A stretch of 39,321 bases of DNA. It comes from RGIG5952 sp045603485. GTDB lineage: Bacteria; Verrucomicrobiota; Kiritimatiellia; RFP12; JAAYLN01. A program made the position numbers and the translations under genes. The DNA lies in the NCBI GenBank assembly GCA_045603485.1, contig JAZUMF010000115.1, positions 1 to 39,321 of the forward strand, in the 5' to 3' direction. Below are positions 32,897 through 39,321 of this stretch, piece by piece (the stretch's first letter is position 1; every line of letters begins with the position of its first letter). A model generated the notes under the pieces. That model did no database searches. It was not told the origin of the DNA and saw only the letters and a list, made by a program, of their open reading frames with translations.

Positions 32897-34192
32897 ATGA
32901 AGCATTCTCTCGATCCCCACTATGATGTGATCGTATCTGGAGGAGGTGTGGCGGGCATTTGTGCAGCTATTCAAGCTGCACGAGCCGGCGCAAGCGTGCT
33001 TCTGGTGGAGGCGTCTCAACAGCTTGGAGGCAACCTTACCTCTGCCGGCATTGATTGGCCAGGACTCTTTCACGCATGGGGGAAGCAGGTAATTGCAGGC
33101 ATCGGATGGGAGCTTGTTGAAAAATGTACGAACCTTGATGGCAATAAGCTCCCAGACTTTTCAAAGCCGACAGGACCATCTCATTGGTTTCATCAGATTA
33201 TCGTTTCAGCCCCACTGTTTTTACTGTTAGCCGAAGAGACGCTCGCTGAAAGCGGGGCTGAGTTGATTTACGGAAGCTCTATCTCCTCGGCAACCCGTAA
33301 TTCGCAAGGTGGCTGGGATATTTCGCTAACTTGCCAAGGCGATACCCACAAGGTCACTTGCTCACAAATTATCGACGCGACCGGCAATGGGGATACCTCG
33401 TGCCGTCTTGGGGCGGCTATGCTGTGCGAGTCCGATCATCAGCCGGGCTCCTTCCGCTATACCTTCTCAAAGCCATCGCCCCTTCTTGAGGTTGATGAAG
33501 CTCTTATCGAGGCTAAATATAACGGTGCGCTTGCCAACGGTTTTCTATTGACGGGAGATATCCGCGGTGGAGCAAAAGCTGTCGTCGGCTTCTTGAGAAA
33601 TGGCGTCGGCTTCGTTCATAACGGTTCATTCGCCAACTATGTACCATCCGCCGACAACTCAACGGCCATTTTGCGGACTATGACGAATATGAACGGACGC
33701 GCCGCGGCACTTCGCGTCTTTCGTTTTTTACGCTCACTTGGCGCCGATATCCATTTTGAATATATGAGCCCGGAGGTTGGCGTGCGTGAAACCCGACGAG
33801 TCAAAGGGCGAATAGTCATTTCACAAGACGAATACACATCGGGGCGCATTTGGGAAGATTCCCTTTGCTATGCCTTCTATCCCGTCGATATGCATATTGC
33901 AGGAAAAGGAGTGCAACCCAGCCACCTCAAGGAAGGGATTGTGGCAACAGTACCGCTCCGCGCGCTTCTTCCTGAAGGCATTGACGATTTACTTGTTGCC
34001 GGGCGTTGCATTTCAGCTGACAGAGGCGCGCTTTCAGCCCTTCGAGTTGAAGCAACCTGTATGGCAACGGGACAAGTTTGTGGTGCGGCAGCCGCTTTGG
34101 CCGCTACTAGAAGGTGTCATCCGTCTGAATTGCCCGTCGAAGATATCAAATCGCTTCTTCGTAAACACGGAGCCATCGTTCCAGCCGTTTAA
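32897..34192 (+). CDS. FAD-dependent oxidoreductase (FAD_oxidored family)
   Basis: A 431-residue flavoprotein. The dinucleotide fold is at the N-terminus: VIVSGGGVAGICAAIQAARAG, then VLLVEASQQLGGNLTSAG (about residues 11-52). IIDATGNGDTSCRLGA and the C-terminal DDLLVAGRCISADRGALSALRVEATCMATGQ complete the FAD site. Family members of this length are common in PVC bacteria near carbohydrate genes, with unknown substrates; I cannot name one here. No signal peptide. No clear ribosome site is seen after the esterase stop, so translation may be coupled. The 3' end stops 2 nt before the convergent helicase stop. Confidence 0.8.
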   Translation: MKHSLDPHYDVIVSGGGVAGICAAIQAARAGASVLLVEASQQLGGNLTSAGIDWPGLFHAWGKQVIAGIGWELVEKCTNLDGNKLPDFSKPTGPSHWFHQIIVSAPLFLLLAEETLAESGAELIYGSSISSATRNSQGGWDISLTCQGDTHKVTCSQIIDATGNGDTSCRLGAAMLCESDHQPGSFRYTFSKPSPLLEVDEALIEAKYNGALANGFLLTGDIRGGAKAVVGFLRNGVGFVHNGSFANYVPSADNSTAILRTMTNMNGRAAALRVFRFLRSLGADIHFEYMSPEVGVRETRRVKGRIVISQDEYTSGRIWEDSLCYAFYPVDMHIAGKGVQPSHLKEGIVATVPLRALLPEGIDDLLVAGRCISADRGALSALRVEATCMATGQVCGAAAALAATRRCHPSELPVEDIKSLLRKHGAIVPAV

Positions 34193-34194
34193 AG

Positions 34195-36135
34195 CTAAAA
34201 ATAGAAGTTATACTTCTTCATATAAAGGCTGTCTGGGATTTCTTTAAGGAAGCGAGACGGTTTGCAAGGGTAGTTAATGTTATCATATCCCCTGCGCACC
34301 TGAGGCGAGAAGAGAATCAAGGTACGCCTTGCTCGCGTTACCGCGACATAGAAGAGGCGACGCTCTTCCGTATCATCGTCAGACTCTCTTATCGCGCGGG
34401 CCGCCGGGAACATATCCTCGGAAAGCCACAAGATAAAGACAATCGGCCACTCAAGACCCTTTGCCTGATGGACGGTACTCAGGCGCACCTTATTGCTGTT
34501 GTCGCTCCCCACCTCAGACTCCACACTCGTCATAAGAGCAACCTCCTGAAGGAACTCTTCAAGATTGCCACGCTCTTCAATTTGCTTACCGATTTCCATC
34601 AAATCGTCAATGCGCTCCAAGTAATCTTCAAAATCCTTGCGGAGCTTTGCCGTGTAGAATGCGTCAAGGAATCTGTCAATCAACTGGATTATAAGCTCCT
34701 TGCCCGTGGCGTTCTTCTGTGAGAAATAATCACCGATTACCTCCTCGACAGGTTCCCATGCAGCCTTGCCCGCAGGCTTTAAAAGTGCCGTCACAGCCAT
34801 GCGCCCTTCTCTTGTAGAGAAATCGCATTTACGCCCAAGCTTAATCCACATCTTTGAAGCAGTTTGAGGACCGACTCCAGGGAACATCGTAAAGAAACGC
34901 TCAAAGGCTATACTATCTTGTGGGTTCACAATCAAGCGAAGCAGCGAAAGAACATCCTTAGCGTGAAGAGTGTCAAAAACGCCCAGACCCGATGTGATAA
35001 AAAATGGAACACGGGAACGCGTAAGCATCATCTGCAAATCAATCGAATGGAAGTGGCTTCGATACAAAACCGCAATATCAGAATAGTTGTACCCCTCTTG
35101 CTGAACAAAGCGACGAATCATCATCGTAATAGCCTGAGACTGGGATGTAGAATCAGGGATATGATAAACCTGAGGCAAATCACCATGCGGTTTGGTTGCA
35201 CGCAATGTCTTTTGAAATTGCTCGCGGTTACAGGCGATACATGCATTTGCGATATCAAGAACCTCCGGTGTACTGCGGTAATTCCGCTCCAGCTTTATAA
35301 CCTGAGCCTTAGGATATCGCCTCGGGAAATCCATAATATTGCGAAAATCCGCTCCTCGCCAAGTATAAATGCACTGGAAATCATCACCGACAGCCATTAT
35401 ATTGCCGTCTGCCCCTGCAAGCATATCGACAAAGCGAGATTGAATTGCATTGGTATCTTGATATTCGTCAACCAAAATATACTTAAACTGGTTTTTGTAG
35501 AAGTTCAATATTTCCGGCTTGATTTCGAAAAGCTTCACCGCATTTACAAGCAAATCGTCAAAATCCATTATGCCGTCGTCAAACTTCATACTTGTGTAGA
35601 CATCATAAACCTTCTCGATTGTCTCAAAATTGAACGGCATATCAGGCATCTTCTCTTCAAGTACTTCACGCAAAGTAATTCCGCGATTTGCCGCATTGCC
35701 GAAGAGCGATGACAAAACCTCGCGCTTTGGAAATTTGTCACCCGAAACGCCAACCTGCTTCATTGCTTTATCTATCATCCGACGGCTATCATCACGGTCG
35801 GCAATGAGAAAGTTGCTGCGATATCCCAAATATGGTGCATAAATTCGTAGAATGCGATTGCATACATGGTGGAAGGTGCCGCTCCAGATATCGCCGACCG
35901 CAGGACCTACCGTTCCCTTTGCGCGCTCTAGCATCTCATTTGCAGCCTTATTGGTAAATGTCAGCAAAAGGATTGATTCTGGATCTACACCCTTATCTAC
36001 AAGATACGCTACTCGATATACAAGCGTTTGCGTCTTTCCTGTGCCAGCAGCGGCAAGGACGAGCAAAGGTCCATCCCCGGCAGTCGCAGCCGCATATTGC
36101 TCCGGATTCAAAATCTCTTCTAAATTCTCAATCAT
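34195..36135 (-). CDS. UvrD/PcrA-type ATP-dependent DNA helicase
   Basis: A 646-residue superfamily 1A 3'-5' helicase. Motif Q/I: LNPEQYAAATAGDGPLLVLAAAGTGKT (Walker A near residue 30). Motif Ia is LLTFTNKAANEM, motif II is VDEYQDTN, motif III is VGDDFQCIYTWRGAD, motif IV is LERNYRS. The final motifs are VRLSTVHQAKGLEWPIVF and RRLFYVAVTRARRTL. It probably works in nucleotide excision or mismatch repair, or removes proteins from DNA. It is shorter than E. coli UvrD (720) and lacks its extended C-terminus. UvrD, PcrA and Rep cannot be separated by eye. It has a clear promoter and a leader of about 13 nt. Confidence 0.93.
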   Translation of the reverse strand: MIENLEEILNPEQYAAATAGDGPLLVLAAAGTGKTQTLVYRVAYLVDKGVDPESILLLTFTNKAANEMLERAKGTVGPAVGDIWSGTFHHVCNRILRIYAPYLGYRSNFLIADRDDSRRMIDKAMKQVGVSGDKFPKREVLSSLFGNAANRGITLREVLEEKMPDMPFNFETIEKVYDVYTSMKFDDGIMDFDDLLVNAVKLFEIKPEILNFYKNQFKYILVDEYQDTNAIQSRFVDMLAGADGNIMAVGDDFQCIYTWRGADFRNIMDFPRRYPKAQVIKLERNYRSTPEVLDIANACIACNREQFQKTLRATKPHGDLPQVYHIPDSTSQSQAITMMIRRFVQQEGYNYSDIAVLYRSHFHSIDLQMMLTRSRVPFFITSGLGVFDTLHAKDVLSLLRLIVNPQDSIAFERFFTMFPGVGPQTASKMWIKLGRKCDFSTREGRMAVTALLKPAGKAAWEPVEEVIGDYFSQKNATGKELIIQLIDRFLDAFYTAKLRKDFEDYLERIDDLMEIGKQIEERGNLEEFLQEVALMTSVESEVGSDNSNKVRLSTVHQAKGLEWPIVFILWLSEDMFPAARAIRESDDDTEERRLFYVAVTRARRTLILFSPQVRRGYDNINYPCKPSRFLKEIPDSLYMKKYNFYF

Positions 36136-36154
36136 AGCTTCACTTTCTTCTTCT

Positions 36155-36183
36155 ATTATATTTTCTCATGGCTTCTCTTGCAA
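36155..36183 (-). promoter_or_regulatory. Sigma-70 promoter of the helicase gene
   Basis: On the minus strand, TTGCAA (36178-36183), 17 nt, TATAAT (36155-36160), close to consensus. The predicted start near 36148 leaves a leader of about 13 nt. Confidence 0.7.
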
Positions 36184-36285
36184 TGCAAGTTAAGTTTTGA
36201 TAAATTATATCATAATGTGGATTTATTTTCCTGTGAACTTATCAACTCGCTTCCAAAGAAGCACAACAACAACGGACAAAAAAAC

Positions 36286-36870
36286 ATGAAATACACACGC
36301 TTCATTGCCATAGCCTCCCTTTTAACCGCGTTTGCTTTCGTTGGATGCGAAACATCTGATGACATAGACGGTAATGTTTGGAAGGCTGAAAATTCGAACT
36401 CATCGTCATCATCATCCGATGCAAACCAAAATGCTCCTGCTACTGACGGCACAACTACCGATGCAGCCGTTGATGCGGTTCCGTTCAGCTCACTCAATTG
36501 GTCGTTTGGCGGGTTCAAAGGTGAAAACGCACAGCTTTCTTCTCCTCGAATCGGGAATCTTAAAGTTTCAGGTGAAGATTTATCCTATTCCTGGACAGGG
36601 GATACCCTCAGAGCATGGGGCATCTCTGACAGCGACTGCAATGGCGCTCTTATCTGCTTCTTCGTCAAAAGAAGCGACGGTACATGGGTTGGCGGCAAAT
36701 TCGATTGGATTAGCACATCCCGTGTAACACGCAACTTAGAGAATGTCTTTAATGGCTATTGCGGATGGTCTCTTGCCGGTGTTCCTAATCCGTGTGAGGC
36801 TGCAATCGTTATGGTCTATGTTGACGGCAGCAAGCGCTCAAATGTAACCAAGGGAACTTGGACACGCTAA
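36286..36870 (+). CDS. Small predicted lipoprotein of unknown function
   Basis: A 194-residue protein with a lipoprotein signal: basic MKYTRF, hydrophobic IAIASLLTAFAFVG, lipobox FVGC with the acylated cysteine at residue 21. A Ser/Asn/Thr/Ala-rich linker follows (about 36-65, including SSSSSSD). The C-terminal domain of about 125 residues is Trp/Gly-rich and probably beta-structured (LNWSFGGFKGENA, DGTWVGGKFDWIS, AAIVMVYVDGS). I do not recognise the domain; small carbohydrate-binding folds look similar. The start at 36286 puts the signal at the N-terminus; the frame is open farther upstream without support. The last codons are duplicated just after the stop. Confidence 0.72.
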   Translation: MKYTRFIAIASLLTAFAFVGCETSDDIDGNVWKAENSNSSSSSSDANQNAPATDGTTTDAAVDAVPFSSLNWSFGGFKGENAQLSSPRIGNLKVSGEDLSYSWTGDTLRAWGISDSDCNGALICFFVKRSDGTWVGGKFDWISTSRVTRNLENVFNGYCGWSLAGVPNPCEAAIVMVYVDGSKRSNVTKGTWTR

Positions 36871-36913
36871 TAATAAAGCCACATAATGTGACCAAGAGAA
36901 CTTGGACACGCTA
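36841..36913 (+). repeat. Duplicated 3' end of the lipoprotein gene
   Basis: A 29-bp segment (36841-36869) covering the last codons and stop of the lipoprotein gene recurs at 36885-36913 with two changes. The offset is 44 bp. The second copy would encode nearly the same residues (NVTKRTWTR). Confidence 0.8.
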
Positions 36914-36920
36914 TAAAAAA

Positions 36921-36945
36921 GGCTCGCCTCGGGCGATCCTTTTTT
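36921..36945 (+). terminator. Intrinsic terminator of the lipoprotein gene
   Basis: GGCTCGCC (36921-36928) pairs with GGCGATCC (36932-36939) with one mismatch and a 3-nt loop, followed by TTTTTT. An A-run precedes it, so it may also act on the other strand. Confidence 0.75.
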
Positions 36946-36985
36946 ATTTGCCTTATCCTTTATTTGGAAACAACTTACCTTTGAC

Positions 36986-37085
36986 GCACGGGCTAACTCG
37001 CCCGTGCCCATTTTTCTCATTGTTGAAAGCAATTATATTTGAAGACCACACTGAAGCAGATGAGCGCGGGCATGTTAGCCCGCGC
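36986..37085. repeat. Pair of related 8-bp-stem hairpins
   Basis: GCACGGGC-TAACTC-GCCCGTGC (36986-37007) and GCGCGGGC-ATGTTA-GCCCGCGC (37064-37085) have the same architecture: a perfect 8-bp stem and a 6-nt loop. The loops are partly complementary in orientation (TAAC and GTTA). The first is followed by CCATTTTT and may act as a terminator. They look like copies of a palindromic intergenic element in opposite orientation. Confidence 0.6.
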
Positions 37086-37131
37086 ACCTCTTAAAAGTTG
37101 TTTTTACCAGTTGCCTAAGTTGTTTCCAATC

Positions 37132-37398
37132 TTAAAACTTTTTAAGGGACAGTCCTTCTCATTCATCTTGCCATCTAATATTTTAATAACAAATATTCTA
37201 GATTTTGACCCACACAAAATGAGATTACGGTGCGGAACAAAATCTCACAAAATCTCTGCGTTCTCTGCTGGATAACTTTTAACTACGACTTTTAAAAATC
37301 TCTGCGTCTTTGCGCCTCTGCATTCTCTGCGATAAAAATTTAACTACTGCTATTAATCTCTGTGCCTCTGTGTTAAAACTTTTTAAAGGACAGTCCTT
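37132..37398 (+). repeat. 26-bp direct repeats carrying the REP-like motif, flanking 215 bp
   Basis: TTAAAACTTTTTAAGGGACA, continuing to GTCCTT at 37157, recurs at 37373-37398 with a single G-to-A change. Each contains GGACAGTCC, the motif found around the RAYT gene 33 kb away. The second copy also forms the palindrome AAGGACAGTCCTT. Confidence 0.8.
37249..37374 (+). repeat. CTCTGCG-type degenerate intergenic repeats
   Basis: AATCTCTGCG or a close variant occurs near 37250, 37296 and 37355, with internal CTCTGCG, TTTGCG and CCTCTG variants between. The copies are separated by AACTTTTAACTAC and AATTTAACTACTGC spacers that are themselves similar. It lies wholly between the two REP-like direct repeats. 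Confidence 0.6.
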
Positions 37399-37409
37399 AT
37401 CGTTCTACT

Positions 37410-39119
37410 CTAACGCAACATAAAAAGACTACGGCTAGATGGAATGTCAGTAAGCCACTGATTTTTCGTAAGCCCCAATGTAACTCCTCTTGGTACTTTG
37501 ATATCCTGCCACCCTCTTGCTTTTTTGGCTTCATAACTGAGATTGAGCCATTCATTTTTGACGCTCTGACTGAGCTCTCCCCAAGGGGTGTATTTTGCGG
37601 GATTAAACCAGCCGTTCACTCCCGTATCCCGCCTATCTGCGCGGACAACCATCTGTCGCACTGAAATATTATCAAATGACGCGGTTCCGCCAAATGAGGC
37701 CGGGCGATACGGCATTGTCAAAACTCTCAGAGCTTTGCATCCATAAAGGAAGGCATTCCCAGGGCTTGCAATAGTCGAGCCGAAATAAACATTGGTAACA
37801 GTTGTACAGCTTTGCAAAAATCTTCTGGAAATAGAAGTTACAGCTCCCTCAACAGAAAAGCTCGTATATTTACCTGCAACCCAACCTAAAGCCTCTTCAC
37901 CGATTTGTAAAGATTTATTGCCGACAATAATAAAGTCTCCCTTGACCACCGGTGATTCATCCAATGCTTGCTTCCCGATAGTAGTCAAACGGTCAAATAC
38001 AAGAGGGTGAATATTTGTCAAAGCGCCGCACCCATAAATTGAAGTCGTAGACAAGGATGTAAGCTTGCAAACCTTATTTGTCGTTAGTTGCAGCTCCTTT
38101 AAGGCGCTGCATGAATGAAAGGCTCTAGTAGGAAGCGTCCCCGTAAGACTGCCATAATTCTTGAAAGAATCGAGCTTTTTGCACTGGAAAAATGCGCCAT
38201 AATTATTTGCGGAAGTTCCAAAGGAAAGTTTATCTGATTCAACAGAAAAATCACCTTTTAATAGAGAACAGTTATGAAATGCACCATCCGCAATAAAGGT
38301 TAGCTTTGGAAATCTGAGCGGATATATACTCGCCAATGCAGTACATTCCCAAAAGACAAAAAGATCGATTGATGTTACTAAATTAGTTGGATTTTTACTT
38401 AGTTGGACTCTCTTTAAGCTCGTGCATGACTGAAACAAATTTTTTGGCAAAGCTCCTTTAACATCGCCATTTACAATAAAGCTACTGAGCTTTGAACATT
38501 TTTGAAATGTTCCATAGTTGCCTGATTCAAGGGTAAGATTTTTGGTGTTTACAATAAAATCACCCGCTAAATTCTCACAGCAATTGAACGCTCCATTGCC
38601 GATATAGGTTAAGCTGTTAAAAACCATCGGAGTAATATTTGTTATTGATTTATTTTCATAAAAAGCAAATTGAGATATAGATGTAATTTTATCACCTGGG
38701 ATAATGACCCTCTTTAAGGTAGATTTATCACCACGAAGGAAGTTCCTTGGAATTGATGTTAGCTCTGAGGGTAGAACAATCGTATCAACTATAGTGCTGT
38801 TATTAAAGATATCATCTGAAAGCTTGTTAATCTTGTACACTACGCCAGACGCATTAGTGATAGGCGCATCCATATCAAGAAGACGCCTTGAGGTTACAGA
38901 GCCCGTTACATTGGTACCTGATTGAGCAACTCCTTTAAACTGCAAGAACCCAGTACCATTGGCAGAGACATTAAGAATCCATCCTCTGGCACCCTCCTCA
39001 ACATTTTGCTCAATAAGCTGCCCTCCGCTATAAAGCCAGGAGACATCTGCAAATGTGAGGATAGGACAAAGAACTGCAAGGAAAAAGAGCTTGCCAATGG
39101 ACTTGTTATGGATAAACAT
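37410..39119 (-). CDS. Secreted BspA-like leucine-rich repeat protein
   Basis: A 569-residue protein with a signal peptide (about 1-24, ending LTFA). Most of the chain is LRR_5/BspA-type repeats of about 23 residues, with the pattern FxxCxxL (FNCCENL, FQKCSKL, FQSCTSL, FWECTAL, FHNCSLL, FFQCKKL, FHSCSAL). Ten or more units run from about residue 110 to 470. The tail (WFNPAKYTPWGELSQSVKNEW) is not a known anchor. BspA proteins of oral and gut bacteria bind fibronectin or mediate adhesion; a surface adhesion role here is inferred. The gene has a near-consensus promoter, a C10 tract upstream, and a REP-like motif 12 bp after its stop. Confidence 0.85.
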   Translation of the reverse strand: MFIHNKSIGKLFFLAVLCPILTFADVSWLYSGGQLIEQNVEEGARGWILNVSANGTGFLQFKGVAQSGTNVTGSVTSRRLLDMDAPITNASGVVYKINKLSDDIFNNSTIVDTIVLPSELTSIPRNFLRGDKSTLKRVIIPGDKITSISQFAFYENKSITNITPMVFNSLTYIGNGAFNCCENLAGDFIVNTKNLTLESGNYGTFQKCSKLSSFIVNGDVKGALPKNLFQSCTSLKRVQLSKNPTNLVTSIDLFVFWECTALASIYPLRFPKLTFIADGAFHNCSLLKGDFSVESDKLSFGTSANNYGAFFQCKKLDSFKNYGSLTGTLPTRAFHSCSALKELQLTTNKVCKLTSLSTTSIYGCGALTNIHPLVFDRLTTIGKQALDESPVVKGDFIIVGNKSLQIGEEALGWVAGKYTSFSVEGAVTSISRRFLQSCTTVTNVYFGSTIASPGNAFLYGCKALRVLTMPYRPASFGGTASFDNISVRQMVVRADRRDTGVNGWFNPAKYTPWGELSQSVKNEWLNLSYEAKKARGWQDIKVPRGVTLGLTKNQWLTDIPSSRSLFMLR

Positions 39120-39227
39120 ACTAATTCCGGTTCTTCCTTAAAAAGTGTGGGTAAAGCCAATTTTTAATTACATAAAAAACCTGGAACACGCATTCCGAGA
39201 AAGTCTTTTATTTAACCTAATGCTAAT

Positions 39228-39256
39228 AATTTATGCTTTATAAAAACGATTGTCAA
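39228..39256 (-). promoter_or_regulatory. Sigma-70 promoter of the BspA-like gene
   Basis: On the minus strand, TTGACA (39251-39256), 17 nt, TAAATT (39228-39233). The predicted start near 39221 gives a leader of about 100 nt. Confidence 0.6.
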
Positions 39257-39276
39257 ATTTTTTTGCTTTGAAATCA

Positions 39277-39286
39277 CCCCCCCCCC
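39277..39286. repeat. Homopolymeric C10 (G10 on the minus strand) tract
   Basis: Ten consecutive C lie 20 bp upstream of the -35 box of the BspA-like gene. Tracts of this length are prone to slippage. Confidence 0.8.
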
Positions 39287-39321
39287 GTAAAATTTGTACA
39301 TATATTATTATATTTCAACAT

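Larger units (their letters stand above)
36871..37409. other. Repeat-rich intergenic region, no gene
   Basis: No coding region is supported. The stretch contains, in order, the duplicated gene end, a terminator, two related GC-rich hairpins, a REP-like motif, CTCTGCG-type repeats and a second REP-like motif just before the stop of the BspA-like gene. These parts are annotated separately. Confidence 0.6.

Overview
The window is 39.3 kb of bacterial chromosome with dense, mostly housekeeping gene content. It most likely comes from a host-associated member of the PVC superphylum (Verrucomicrobiota in the wide sense, including Kiritimatiellota and Lentisphaerota). The main reason is an intact five-gene block resembling the Akkermansia muciniphila Amuc_1102-1101-1100-1099-1098 pilus-like locus. 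Supporting signs are a DUF4838 secreted glycosidase-like protein, a beta-glucuronidase, a Pmp-like beta-helix protein, a BspA-like leucine-rich repeat protein and a secreted serpin. These are common in gut Gram-negatives of this group. Taxonomy is inferred from gene content only; the window has no rRNA gene, and I recognise no tRNA gene.

Layout. 315-2399 (minus): an OGG1-type DNA glycosylase and PcnB. 2581-4118: a REP-associated tyrosine transposase (RAYT) flanked by inverted groups of a short GGGACAGNCC motif. Four copies lie on one side at about 50 bp spacing, and three lie on the other side inside tandem repeats that also carry candidate promoters. 4125-7877: divergent secreted beta-helix and DUF4838 proteins. 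7887-9766 (plus): rplU, rpmA, terminator, obg. 9780-12654 (minus): serpin, HAD phosphatase and ferritin-like/VIT1 iron exporter in a probable operon, divergent from beta-glucuronidase (12727-14415). 14573-15999: an HU-like protein and NagB. 16055-21604 (minus): coaE, rho, tig, a small unknown protein and a GT4 glycosyltransferase. 21672-29254 (minus): the Amuc_1102-to-1098-like envelope complex, with its own candidate sigma-70 promoter. 29354-31994 (minus): gatB, an acyl-ACP thioesterase and a GGQ release-factor-like protein. 32111-34192 (plus): an esterase and an FAD oxidoreductase. 34195-36135: a UvrD-type helicase. 36286-36870: a small lipoprotein, followed by a repeat-rich intergenic region. 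37410-39119: the BspA-like protein, with a C10 tract upstream of its promoter.

How it fits together. The 1102-1098-like genes are overlapping or nearly so (TAATG overlap, 1-2 nt gaps, then 51 nt to the secretin). They would build an envelope-spanning complex: an outer-membrane secretin, a fused PilM-PilN inner-membrane platform, a PilO/Amuc_1100-like bitopic protein, an Amuc_1099-like protein with a zinc ribbon and Ca-binding repeats, and a secreted 1102-like protein. No pilin, PilB/PilT ATPase or PilC is present here. This locus is the best candidate for an incompletely described system.

Promoters are unusually readable: many genes have TTGNNN-N17-TANNNT boxes. For the serpin, beta-glucuronidase and DUF4838 genes the -10 box lies only 6-10 nt before the ATG, which suggests leaderless or near-leaderless mRNAs.
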